Assembly: GCA_027704905.1 (NCBI GenBank) | Contig: CM051001.1 | Coordinates: 30,931,956-30,995,955 of the forward strand | Direction of reading: 5' to 3' | Origin: Muraenolepis orangiensis | Lineage: Eukaryota > Chordata > Actinopteri > Gadiformes > Muraenolepididae | DNA: 64,000 bases | Shown here: piece by piece, positions 37,216 through 48,469 of the stretch | How the letters are laid out: every line of letters starts with the position of its first letter | How positions within the stretch are numbered: the first letter of the stretch is position 1 | Position numbers and translations under genes: made by a program | Notes under the pieces: model-generated | What the model saw: the letters and a program-made list of their open reading frames with translations, nothing else | Told to the model about the DNA's origin: nothing | The model's database searches: none

Positions 37216-37983
37216 CATGCTTGCAAGATCCATTCACAGAGCAAACGTACTGCAGGCTTTTGGATTTTTCCAGACGGTGTCAGTGCGTGATTAGCAGCCA
37301 GGAGCCACTCTGTGGATCTCTTGCGCAGATGAACCTTGAATGGTTTGTTAACGACCACATCCAACACCTGCAGCTGGCTTGTCATGGCATTCAACTCTTT
37401 CACTTGCTTTTTGAGTGGCGTTTTGAAGTGTCCACGGAAAGCATCCAGAATCAACATGTTCCTCTTCTTTCTGAGTCCCCCACGCCGTCTGCCCCACACC
37501 ACCTTGAGCCAGTCCACCACATGCTCCGTCTCCATCCAGCCCTTTGCCTGGGCACATACCATAATCCCCCACGTACGGGGGAAGTGTTGTCCCATCTGCG
37601 AGGCGCGTTAACATGACGGTTACTCGGCTCTTCTCGTTTCCAGTAGATCAGTAGATCACTGATTTGTCGCCTTTCTTATGCACAGTGACAGATGTTGGCA
37701 TGTCAAAATACACAGGCGTTTGATCAGCATTGCCCATCTGATCAAGGGGGTATGAGTGCTTCTTCCTTAACTTGATCACATATCGCTGATAAGACAGTAG
37801 CTTCTCTCTGAAGTCTGAGGGCAGGCGCTGGGCTTGTCCTGCGTCGCAATGACAGTTGTTTGATGTCTCTGCTTCGTTTATCACCATTATCTTAAAATTG
37901 GCATCGTAACTTCGTCTCTCCTGTTTATTAACTTGCCCTACTTTTGAGGCACTTTTTTCAAGTTGGTCGCTGTGTCTCTCCAT
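37203..37983 (-). pseudogene. Pogo-type transposase remnants, copy 2
   Basis: Same pieces as at 25440-26349: the MERHSDQLEKS...NADQTPVYFDMP part at 37648-37983 is unchanged. The LDAFRGHF...TSQLQVLDVVVNKPF part at about 37203-37595 is cut at its C-terminal side by the LTR-like insertion. Inactive. Confidence 0.78.
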
Positions 37984-38209
37984 TTCTATCTCTCCAGGTA
38001 ACTGTTTTTATGTACTGTTACTTTAAGACTTTGAGTTACTTTAAGTGTCGCGCGGTGTCTCGGAACACTCGTTTGGCGCGATCTGTTGTTGCGCAATTAC
38101 ATGTGCAATTACGGTACATCGAAAAGTCTAAACCCCGATTATAAAACGACCCCTCTTTTTCAGATTTTTTTCTAGGAAAAAAAACCCGTCTTATATTCGG
38201 GTCAATACG

Positions 38210-38210
<1 letters not shown>

Positions 38211-38251
<41 letters not shown>

Positions 38252-38335
38252 ATATATGTATATGTATATATATATATGTATATGTGTATATGTATGTATA
38301 TATGTATATATGTATATATGTATATATGTATATAT
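38211..38335. repeat. (TATATG)n microsatellite
   Basis: TGTATA-type repeat between the pogo right end and the hAT left end. It continues on the other side of the hAT element (40283 on), showing that the hAT element landed inside it. Confidence 0.9.
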
Positions 38336-38854
38336 CAGTGGTGAAGCGTCAGGGCCTTCAAGGTATTCAGAGAAGACCCTGGAACTCTCAGATGAAACCA
38401 AAGAATCGAATTAATTGTATTAATAAAATGTAATACAATTTAATAACATTTAATACAATTTAAATAAAATGAATAAATGAGAATCGTATCTGTGTTATAA
38501 TACAGTGTTACGTTGATTTGTTTGTCTTTCTCGGTCCATGCACGACGCATTTGAGTGGTTTTGTGTTGGAAAAACAATGCAACCAATCAGATATTTTTCT
38601 GGGTTGCTGGGAAGAATATCCAACGTAAATCAACCAAAGTATTCCCGCTGACATTGGCCCTTAGACGGAATGATAGCGTACGTTTGGATTGACAATTTGA
38701 TCAACCAATCATATCGTGATTTGTAGCCAATGGGCGTATTCTTTCAGATTTCCCCGGCAGCTCAATATGGAGCTAGAGGGTGCAAGGTGGTGGCTGGCGC
38801 GAGAGTGGATCTAGCGTAGTGTTACGTTTTCTACGTTGTTTTTTTTACGCCAAA

Positions 38855-39079
38855 ATGGCAACAGGTGAAGATGATGTCGTGGCGGAATTATTGTGTGAAC
38901 CATTTTCAAGACGACCATTTAATGTTAAAATGGACATTATTAAAAGAGGCCGTCCAACACCTGACAATCTGGAGCTGACTCAAGTAGTTAAAGCAGGTTA
39001 TGTTCGCCATTTTCAGTGTAGCAACTGGGAACGATACCCGTGGCTAACGGGCTCTACTAGCCACAAGAGGCTCTACTGA
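38855..39079 (+). pseudogene. hAT transposase N-terminal fragment (TTF/ZMYM1-like)
   Basis: Starts MATGEDDVVAELL. It continues with RPTPDNLELTQ and NWERYPWLTGSTSHKRLY, which resembles the start of the TTF-type zinc-finger region of ZMYM1-like hAT transposases (a W..YPWL.YS motif followed by a C..C.LF segment). The expected continuation (ECLLFGTD) is in a different frame after the TGA at 39077-39079. The catalytic domain is absent. Identification rests on one motif. Confidence 0.5.
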
Positions 39080-39404
39080 TGGGAGTGTTGCTATTTGGGA
39101 CCGACAAGAGAGCAGGGAATTGGAACTTATTTTGGATCTGAAAAGCGATCATCTTTATGACCTGATGGTGGTCGAACCATTCATCCAGAAGGACAGGAGA
39201 ATGGATTTGGTCTTTAAGTGAACATCATTGGTGAGTGAGACTCATTTGTCTTTGCTGGTTTTGTCTCAGTGTTGCGTCTCGTTGAGCTGGTTGGTGCATT
39301 TTGTTTCCACACACTTGTTGACTGATTAGTTAATGGCTGTCTTGGGTTTGTTAAGCATTGTTGTGCATTTGAATTGAGAGTTTTGACTTGATCTTTCTTT
39401 GCAT

Positions 39405-39627
39405 CGCTTAACGTGAAAAGACTTAACGTAACTAAGAGTTACAAAACCACGATCAATAATCACCTAATTTGCATATGTTTTGGCATTAGCACTTTCACCT
39501 TTTCACTTTCATTTTGACAGGTGAAAGTGCTAATGACAAGACATATGCCAGAGACATTTGGTGATTATTGATCGCTATTTTGGAACTTAAAGTTCCAAAG
39601 TTACGTTAAGCCTTTTCACGTGAAGCG
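39405..39627. repeat. Imperfect ~100-bp inverted repeat in the hAT element
   Basis: CGCTTAACGTGAAAAG...GATCAATAATCACC...GCACTTTCACC pairs with GGTGAAAGTGC...GGTGATTATTGATC...CTTTTCACGTGAAGCG, leaving a short loop near 39505-39520. It could be a small foldback element, or simply part of the hAT internal region. Confidence 0.6.
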
Positions 39628-39855
39628 TGTTAGACCGTCCCTTTAACCGATAGCCTGTGTGTGGTGGTCTGTGGTGGTCTGTTACTTCACTACATGGACT
39701 CTGCTTTACAACTATGGTACACTTGGAAATTGGCTGCGACAATCTGATCTTCCTAAATGAGATAAGGCATAAAGTGACTCCTCCGTGACGTCCGTCTGAC
39801 TAGAACAACTGAATTTTCGAATGGTGGTGGTGATGGTGTGGGTGGTGGTCTACAG

Positions 39856-40240
39856 CAGGGGTTCCCAAAGTGGGGGTCGCGGGACCCCGAGGGGGGGGGG
39901 GGGGTCGCGAGATGATTTCAGAATCCTCTTGATGTGACCATGAGGTTTTTATTGTTAATAATAACGTGTGCATAGATATTTTTATATATGTACGGGTGAC
40001 GAAAAATGAATTTTGATTCCGACAGATTCACGACAGTATCATTTGGAGCTGAAAAAAAAGCCACACACAATTTTCAATATCACGATTCCCCCCCCCCCCC
40101 CCCCCTTGGACTTCACGATGTTCTCGATGGTGAAGCTCTGCGCACACGTTGTTTTTAATGTTCCAGTCCCTCCGGTGATAGTGGGGGGGGGGGGGTCTGT
40201 TATGTTGGGGGTCGCGGGCTGAAAAGTTGTGGAACCCCTG
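39856..40240. mobile_element. hAT MITE nested in the hAT element
   Basis: 385 bp with inverted ends CAGGGGTTCC.../...GGAACCCCTG and a perfect 8-bp target duplication GTCTACAG on both sides (39848-39855 and 40241-40248). It has G runs and C runs of 13-17 bases. No coding capacity. The intact duplication shows it is a later insertion into the surrounding hAT copy. Confidence 0.88.
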
Positions 40241-40282
40241 GTCTACAGAAGGTCCAGTTGTGATAGACACGCTTCGCCACTG

Positions 40283-40601
40283 GTATATGTATATATGTAT
40301 ATATATACATATACATGTATATGTATATATATACATGTATATGTATATATATACATATATATATATATATGTATATATATGTATATATATACATATATAT
40401 ATATATATGTATATATATGTATATATATACATATATATATGTATACATATATATATGTATACATATATATGTATACATATATATATGTATACATATATAT
40501 ATGTATACATATATATGTATATATGTATACATATGTATATATATACATACACACATATATATACATATATATACATATACATATATACATATATATATAT
40601 A

Positions 40602-40685
<84 letters not shown>

Positions 40686-40700
40686 TACCGTATATATATA
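40283..40700. repeat. TATA/TGTATA microsatellite
   Basis: More than 400 bp of mixed TATATG, TATACA and TA units. It contains many short internal palindromes because the units are self-complementary. The long Tyr/Ile/Met/Cys reading frames on both strands are artefacts. It continues into CCGTATATATAT and the upstream region of P8. Confidence 0.95.
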
Positions 40701-40705
40701 TATGC

Positions 40706-40989
40706 ACTTAAGGATTTACAAGACTCTTCCTCATGTAACACGATGTGCACCTCAACTTCTGTTCAGAAGGTGGGAAGGAATGTAGATTTGGCTTTGGAAA
40801 TGGAAGCTCTTCCTCTGACTGCTTTGTTTTGGACGGATATCTTTCACTGGACTTTGTGGATTCCACAAGCTGAACAATAGAGCTATGTGTGTTCAATATG
40901 TCACAGAAAACACTTTTACTGTCACATAAAACATGCTGTCTAGTTGTGGTATCATCTGTGGTTATCTTCTAACTAGCTTTGTCTCTGCT
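40706..40989. other. Outer upstream region of P8
   Basis: Shared with the regions before P6, P2 and P9, from GCACTTAAGGATTTACAAGA on. About 270 bp found at the matching place before P6 (26611-26854) are missing here, probably lost when the microsatellite and hAT sequences expanded. Non-coding. Confidence 0.5.
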
Positions 40990-41237
40990 CAGTCCCTCAC
41001 CAATAGTCCCACTTTGTGGTTGAGTATTTGGAGGCTTCAACATGTACTCTGCTTAGTTTTCAGTGTAACCTGAGGACTTTACTGTTCCACTGTGTGTGTG
41101 TTGCTCTAACCACCATGTTACTGCTACACCATGTGGAGGACTGACTTAGGTGTTGTCTGCATGCTGGTCTCAGTCTGATGGGATCTCTGTTTCTACTGAC
41201 ATGCTGCACGCTATGTCGCTGTCCGTGGTGCTGGAAT
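40990..41237 (+). promoter_or_regulatory. Conserved upstream block of P8
   Basis: Same block as before P2, ending 504 bp before the P8 ATG. It differs at a few bases (CAACATGTACTCTG). Confidence 0.55.
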
Positions 41238-41499
41238 GGCTTAGAGTTCTGTATTCCATTGTAACGCCGATATGAGTAGGTCTACTATATTGGCCAACAA
41301 TTCAGCTGATTTGATTTTAAAATTGTGTGTAATATGTCAATTATTTATTTCATATGGTGCATATATTCCGTAGTTTGTTTAATTATGAGTCCCAAGTTAA
41401 AAATTAAAAATATATATATATAGAAAAATATACATGGGAATAAAATATAATTTAATTTTACATGATTATGGCCACTCTTAATGTGTCATACTTCTTGGT

Positions 41500-41630
41500 G
41501 ACTCAAGGTGTCGCTATGCACCTACAATTGAGCACAACAGAATACAATAGTCTTCCTTTCCATCCACCGCCTCTTGACGAGAGCAGTAGGCTACAGACGC
41601 GGAACATTCGTCGACAAGCCGTATATATTA
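41500..41630 (+). promoter_or_regulatory. P8 promoter: CSE-like element and TATA box
   Basis: GACTCAAGGTGTCGCTATGC starts 241 bp before the ATG. TATATATTA at 41622-41630 is a good TATA box candidate. Confidence 0.6.
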
Positions 41631-41740
41631 AGAGCCGACGGCCTCTCCGTTTCTTTGATCAAATCCATTTTTAGTAAGACTACGTTGTTAGAAATCCCCA
41701 ACCTATCGTTTATATTGTTTATTACTCCGTTTTCTCAAGG

Positions 41741-44127
41741 ATGGAATACAACGGGTTCGGTCTCTGCGTGTTTTTATTTTCATTGTCTGCGCTGCAGTAC
41801 GTTCATGGCGACCTGAGCTATTCTATTCAAGAAGAGATGAAGCTCGGATCTGTTGTCGGGAATATCGCCAAGGATCTTGGACTTACATTGGACATATTAT
41901 CTGCTAGGAAGGCTCGCATTGAAACAGAGGAAAACGAACGGAGGTATTGTGATGTCAATCTTCGAAGCGGAGAGCTCATTGTTTCAGAGAGAATCGACAG
42001 AGAGGAACAATGCGGAGAAAAACCTTCATGTGTTCTTAAATTCGAGCTCCTTTTGGAATCTCCGTTAGAATTACACCGAGTATCACTACAGATACAAGAC
42101 ATAAACGATAATGCACCGAGATTCCCGACGGACATAATCAAGCTGGAAATCAGTGAATCTGCTGTCAAAGGAGCTCGGTATCGCGTTGATGCGGCTCATG
42201 ATGAAGATATAGGACCAAACGGTGTTCAGAGTTACACTCTTAAACGGAATGAACACTTTGTTTTAATTTACAAACTACAAGTGCTGGACGTAAATATGGC
42301 GAATTGGTTTTAGAAAAGGAGTTAGACCGAGAGGAGCAGAAGGAAATTAAATTGTCTCTTTCGGCCCTGGATGGAGGCTCTCCTCAGAGATCAGGCACAG
42401 TAGCGATACACGTCACTGTGTTGGATGCTAATGATAACGCCCCAGTGTTCAGTCAGGCCGTGTATGAAGCCAGTCTGCCTGAAAACTCTCCGTTAAAAAC
42501 CCATGTGATTACCGTTAGCGCTACTGACGCGGACGAGGGTGTTAATGGAGAAGTAACATTACAGACTAGGCCGGATATCTGATAAGTCACGGAAAATGTT
42601 TTCACTTGATCGACATACTGGAGCAATATTGTTTCAGGTGACATAGACTTTGAGGAGGGATCGAAATATGAGATTATTGTTCAGGCAAAAGATGGATTTG
42701 GTATTTCTTCAGAGACTAAACGTATAATAAGAATTACCGATGTTAATGACAACGCCCCTGTAATAGCCCTGAAATCATTAACCAATCCAGTACCAGAAAA
42801 CGTGTCACCTGGTACAGAGGTGGGCCTTATTAACGTGCAGGACAGAGATTCAGAGAAAAACCGTAAGGTTAGGTGTTCTCTTCAGCAACATGTTCCTTTT
42901 AAACTAATTCCTTCAATCAAAAACTATTATTCTTTGGTGACAACCGAGAAACTAGACAGGGAACTAGTGTCTGAATACAACATTACAATATCTGCTACAG
43001 ATGAGGGCTCTCCTCCTCTGTCGTCAGTGAAAGTTGTTCACATCTCAATAGCTGATGTCAACGACAACCCACCTGTGTTTGAGGAACAGTCGTATAGCAG
43101 CTATGTCTCTGAAAACAACAAACCTGGCCACAGCCTGTGTTCTGTTAAGGCCCATGACCCCGACTGGAGACAAAACGGTACAGTGATCTATTCTCTTTTA
43201 CCTGGTGAAGTCAACGGGGCTCCAGTGTCCTCTTATCTATCTGTTAATGGAGACACCGGAGTGATCCAAAGTGTCAGGTTGTTTGATTATGAACACTTTA
43301 AGAACTTTAAAGTCTATGTAATGGCTCGAGACAACGGTTCTCCTCCACTCAGCAGCAACGTGACTGTGAGTGTCTTCATAACGGATGTAAATGACAACAC
43401 TCCTCAGATACTTTACCCCGCCCCAGAGGGGAACTCCTTCATGACTGAACTGGTACCCAAAGCTGCACAAGGAGGTTCTCTGGTTTCCAAGGTGATAGCA
43501 GTCGATGGGGACTCTGGACAGAACGCCTGGCTGTCCTATCATATCATTAAATCCACTGATCCTGGACTATTCAAAATCGATCTGCACAGTGGGGAGATCA
43601 GGACCCAGCGAGACATTTCTGATTCTGACAACATGAAACAGAACATTCTAGTATCTGTGAAGGATAACGGACAGCCCTCCCTCTCTGCTACATGTTCCAT
43701 GTTTTTACTGATTTCTGATAACTTGGCTGAAGTACCAGAACTTAAGGACATGGCTTATGAAGACAGCAGTTCTAAATTAACGTCTTATCTGATCATCGCG
43801 CTGGTATCCGTCTCCACCTTTTTCCTGACTTTCATTATTATCATTGTGGGATTGAGGTTTTGTCGGAGGAGAAAGCCCAGACTGTTATTTGATGGAGCGG
43901 TTGCTATTCCCAGCTCTTACCTCCCTCCAAACTACGCAGATGTGGACGCCACTGGAACTTTACGCAGCGCATATAATTATGATGCGTATTTAACCACTGG
44001 ATCGAGAACAAGTGACTTTAAGTTTGTGACGTCTTACAATGACAACACACTGCCTGCAGACCAGACCCTGAGAAAGAACCCAACTGACTTTGAAGAAGTG
44101 TTTGGAGACCTTGATGTTTCCCCTGAG
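41741..44127 (+). pseudogene. pcdhg: P8: protocadherin variable exon with three indels
   Basis: Start MEYNGFGLCVFLFSLSALQY..HG, EC1 and most of EC2 open. Indels: a C lost near 42265 (TTTTAATTTAC for TTTTCAATTTAC), a base gained near 42560 (ACATTACAGACTAGG for ACATTTGAACTAGG) and one lost near 42635 (before GTTTCAGGTGACATAG). The net is -1, so EC4 to the tail is read in another frame from the ATG. EC5-tail is as in other copies, with one substitution giving LVSVKDNG where all others have LVAVKDNG. The product would stop in EC2 at 42313. Donor at 44125-44129. Confidence 0.85.
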
Positions 44128-44701
44128 GTAGGCAGACTCTAAAGCCATTTTGTAGTATTAATGACTTTACTATGCACAGCAATGTTACAAGTTCCACTTT
44201 TTAAATTATACTTTTGAAACCAGATTTCTATATTCCACATCCTTGTAGTGATACAACTCAACTGAGTTGTGTTTACCATGAGCTGCATTTTAGTGCTCAT
44301 TGATTAATAACAGGTCTTGAAAGTCTGATTTAATGTCAACCTCATGTTGTTGTTGGACAAATTGGTTTGAACTGTGGGTTGTACTCAGTAGTACACAATG
44401 TATTCACATGTCATATGGATGGTAATGAACAGCAGTTCAACACAACACTGGGACATGGGCATTGGCTTACCTTTCAAAACTTTTAAATACTTGCTTGAAT
44501 TTGAATTTCCATTCAGAAATATGATATATACATGCAATGTATATATGCAATTGACATAACTGCATCAGAACACTTTGCCTCAAGTACTCATGATGGATTA
44601 TTATGTAAGTATTTCACGAAACAACTGCCAGTGTTTAAAAGTAGTTTGTCGCTGAACAGTTTTAAAGCACTCCATAGTTACATGCATTTGTGAAACATGA
44701 C

Positions 44702-44796
<95 letters not shown>

Positions 44797-45352
44797 TGTC
44801 GTTTAGCTTCCGTTTTCCATCACATTTCAATTTAATTTGTTAATGCATTTCTTCTTTAATCAATATTTAATCAATAGTCTTTGCAGGCTGACATCTCAAT
44901 ATGTTTTGTATATACTTATAATATTTTAATTATTTAATTAAATTTGGTAATGTTATTTGTGTGTTATTTGTACCTTTCCTAGGCATACGTATTGTATTGT
45001 ACATATCGTACATATTGTATATGTATTTTTTTTGTCTATTGTGGTATAAGTCAAGAAATGTGTTGAGCACTTAAGGATGTACAAGACTCTTCCTCATGTA
45101 ACACGATGTGCACCTCAACTTCTGTTCAGAAGGTGGGGATGAATGTAGATTTGGCTTTGGAAATTAAAGTTCTTCCACTGACTATGTGGATTTGTACGGA
45201 TATCTTTCACTGGACTTTGAGGATTTCACATGCTGAACAATAGAGCTATGTGTGTCCAAAATGTCTCAGAAAACCCTTTGACTGTCCCATAGAACACCCT
45301 GTCCAGTTGTGGTATCGTATGTGGTTATCTTCTAACTATCTTTTTCTGTGCT
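44128..45352. other. Class I flank after P8 and outer upstream region of P9
   Basis: A shortened class I flank (several segments missing compared with the flank after P5), a (GA)n microsatellite at 44702-44792, then the shared upstream stretch before P9 from about 44800. No gene seen. Confidence 0.5.
44702..44792. repeat. (GA)n microsatellite
   Basis: About 90 bp of nearly pure GA dinucleotide. It occupies the place taken by TA-type repeats and transposons in other units. Confidence 0.95.
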
Positions 45353-45600
45353 CAGTCCCTCACCAATAGTCCCACTTTGTGGTTGAGTATTTGGAGGCTT
45401 CAACGTCGACTCTGCATAGTTTTCACTGTAACCTGAGGACTTTATTGTTCCACTATGTGTGTGTTGCTCTAACCCCCATGTTACTGCTACACCATGTGGA
45501 GGACTGACTTAGGTGTTGTCTGCATGCTGGTCTCAGTCTGATGGGATCTCTGTTTCTACTGACATGCTGCACGCTATGTCGCTGTCCGTGGTGCTGGAAT
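45353..45600 (+). promoter_or_regulatory. Conserved upstream block of P9
   Basis: Same block as before P2, ending 482 bp before the ATG, with both CGCT cores retained. Confidence 0.55.
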
Positions 45601-45859
45601 TTATTTTTAGTTATGTTCACCAAGGAGATGCCTTCATGAATACTATACCATTCAATTGATATGATTTAAGGATTGTTTTAATCATTTGCATTTAATTATT
45701 GAATTATGTAATTATTGATCATAGCCTGTATGGTTTAAAGTTGTTGACTTAATGTCAAAACCTTAATGACGAATTTGAAAGGAAAACTGAACTTAATAGT
45801 ATAGGCCTTTATGGTGTTACATGATTTAGGTCCACGGTCAATGTGTTATACATCCCGAT

Positions 45860-45992
45860 GACTCTAGGTGTCGCTATGCACCTACAATTGAGTTCAACAT
45901 TATACAATCGTCAACCTTGTTTCTCCCCACCGTCTTCTCACGGGAGCAGTAACCTACAAAGCTTGGACATCGTGTTGAAGCGGGACTAAAAG
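45860..45992 (+). promoter_or_regulatory. P9 promoter: CSE-like element and TATA-like box
   Basis: GACTCTAGGTGTCGCTATGC starts 222 bp before the ATG. CTAAAAG at 45986-45992 is the same weak TATA-like sequence as before P2. Confidence 0.6.
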
Positions 45993-46081
45993 TCATATGA
46001 TCTTTCCGTTCCTTCTATCCTGTCCATATCTTTAGAGCGTTGTTGGCAATCTCGAACCAGTGTATTTTGTTCTGTTTGACA

Positions 46082-48469
46082 ATGGAACGCAGTCGGTTGG
46101 GTCTTTGTCTCTTTTTATTTGTAATGTCGGGACTCCATTATGCTCATGGCGACCTGAGCTATTCTATTCAAGAGGAGCTGAAGGGCGGATCTGTTATTGG
46201 AAATATCGCCAAGGATCTCGGATTTGAAGTTGGAATATTATCTATTCGTAAGGCTCGTATTAAAACGGTGGGAAGCGAACGGAGGTATTGTGATGTCAGT
46301 CTTCAATGCGGAGAGCTCATTGTTTCAGAGAGAATCGACAGAGAGGAACAATGCGGAGAAAAACCTTCGTGTGTTCTTAAATTCGAGCTGCTTCTGGAAT
46401 CTCCGTTAGAATTACACCGAGTATCACTACAGATACAAGACATAAACGATAATGCACCGAGTTTCCCGACGGACATAATCAAGCTGGAAATCAGAGAATC
46501 TGCTTACAAAGGAGCTCGGTATCGCGTTGATGCGGCTCATGATGAAGATATAGGACCAAACGGTGTTCAGACTTACACTCTTAAACGGAATGACAATTTT
46601 GTTTTGAATTTGCAAACTACAAGTGATGGAAGTAAATATGCCGAATTGATTCTCGATAAAGAGCTAGACAGAGAGGAGAAGCAAGACATCAAATTAATGC
46701 TCACGGCCCTGGATGGAGGCTCTCCTCAGAGATCAGGCACAGTAGCGATACACGTCACTGTGTTGGATGCTAATGATAACGCCCCAGTGTTCAGTCAGGC
46801 CGTGTATGAAGCCCGTCTGCCTGAAAACGCTCCGTTAAAAACCCACGTGATTACTGTTAGCGCTACTGACGCGGACGAGGATGTTAATGGAGAAGTTACA
46901 TATGGACTAAGCCGGTTATCTGATAAAACAAGAAAATTGTTTTCACTTGATCCTCAAACTGCAGAAATATTTGTTGCAGGTGATATAGACTTTGAGGAGG
47001 GATCACAATATGAAATGTTTGTGCAGGCTAAAGACAGTTACGGTCTCTCTTCAGATACGAAAGTCATTATAAGTATAACAGATGTTAATGACAACTCACC
47101 AATAGTATCGTTAATATCGTTAACCAATCCAGTACCTGAAAACGTGTCACCTGGTACAGAGGTGGGCCTTATTAACGTGCAGGACAGAGATTCTGGAATA
47201 AATCAAAACGTGCGCTGCACTATTCAACAAAACGTTCCTTTTAAACTTAGCACTTCAATCAAAAACTATTATTCTTTGATGACAACAGAGAAACTAGACA
47301 GGGAACTAGTTTCTGAATTCAACATTACAATATCTGCCACAGATGAGGGCTCTCCTCCTCTGTCGTCAGTGAAAGTTGTTCACATCTCAATAGCTGACGT
47401 CAACGACAACCCACCTGTGTTTGAGGAACAGTCGTATAGCAGCTATGTCTCTGAAAACAACAAACCTGGCCACAGCCTCTGCTCTGTTAAGGCCCATGAC
47501 CCCGACTGGAGACAAAACGGTACAGTGATCTATTCTCTTTTACCTGGTGAAGTCAACGGGGCTCCAGTGTCCTCTTATCTATCTGTTAATGGAGACACCG
47601 GAGTGATCCAAAGTGTCAGGTCGTTTGATTATGAACACTTTAAGAACTTTAATGTCTATGTAATGGCTCGGGACAACGGTTCTCCTCCGCTCAGCAGCAA
47701 CGTGACTGTGAGTGTCTTCATAACGGATGTAAATGACAACACTCCTCAGATACTTTACCCCGCCCCAGAGGGAAACTCCTTCATGACTGAACTGGTACCC
47801 AAAGCTGCACAAGGAGGTTCTCTGGTTTCCAAGGTGATAGCAGTCGATGGGGACTCTGGACAGAACGCCTGGCTGTCCTATCATATCATTAAATCCACTG
47901 ATCCTGGACTATTCAAAATCGATCTGCACAGTGGGGAGATCAGGACCCAGCGAGACATTTCTGATTCTGACAACATGAAACAGAACATTCTAGTAGCTGT
48001 GAAGGATAACGGACAGCCCTCCCTCTCTGCTACATGTTCCATGTTTTTACTGATTTCTGATAACTTGGCTGAAGTACCAGAACTTAAGGACATGGCTTAT
48101 GAAGACAGCAGTTCTAAATTAACGTCTTATCTGATCATCGCGCTGGTATCCGTCTCCACCTTTTTCCTGACTTTCATTATTATCATTGTGGGATTGAGGT
48201 TTTGTCGGAGGAGAAAGCCCAGACTGTTATTTGATGGAGCGGTTGCTATTCCCAGCTCTTACCTCCCTCCAAACTACGCAGATGTGGACGCCACTGGAAC
48301 TTTACGCAGCGCATATAATTATGATGCGTATTTAACCACTGGATCGAGAACAAGTGACTTTAAGTTTGTGACGTCTTACAATGACAACACACTGCCTGCA
48401 GACCAGACCCTGAGAAAGAACCCAACTGACTTTGAAGAAGTGTTTGGAGACCTTGATGTTTCCCCTGAG
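46082..48469 (+). CDS. pcdhg: P9: intact clustered protocadherin variable exon
   Basis: 796 codons from ATG 46082 to the donor; the frame ends at a TAG at 48482-48484. The frame is open upstream but has no ATG there, and 46082 starts the signal peptide MERSRLGLCLFLFVMSGLHY. Same six-repeat, one-helix layout as P2, to which it is nearly identical even in EC1-EC4. Differences from P2 include LQCGEL for LRSGEL in EC1 (an extra cysteine near the C-X5-C loop), SAYKG for SADKG in EC2, EARLPEN for EASLPEN and ADEDVNG for ADEGVNG in EC3. The Asp-to-Tyr and added Cys may matter for folding or trans specificity. Whether P2 and P9 would recognise each other is open. Its 3' flank is class II, unlike that of P2. 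Confidence 0.93.

Larger units (their letters stand above)
35440..38210 (-). mobile_element. Pogo/Tigger-like DNA transposon (copy 2, split)
   Basis: Same termini, TA flanks and internal sequence as copy 1, at the same place relative to the exon, so it is a duplicate of that insertion rather than an independent one. It is interrupted by a 1.3-kb LTR-like insertion (35895-37215). It also lacks 23 bp present in copy 1 near 25738 and some bases elsewhere. Confidence 0.85.
38336..40282 (+). mobile_element. hAT DNA transposon remnant
   Basis: Left end CAGTGGTGAAGCGT and right end ACGCTTCGCCACTG form a 14-bp inverted repeat with one mismatch. Flanking octamers GTATATAT and GTATATGT agree at 7 of 8 positions, as expected of an 8-bp hAT target duplication inside a microsatellite. 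A transposase N-terminus is found inside (38855 on), a long imperfect hairpin at 39405-39627, and a second hAT-type element nested at 39856-40240. About 1.95 kb, too short for a complete transposase gene. Confidence 0.8.
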
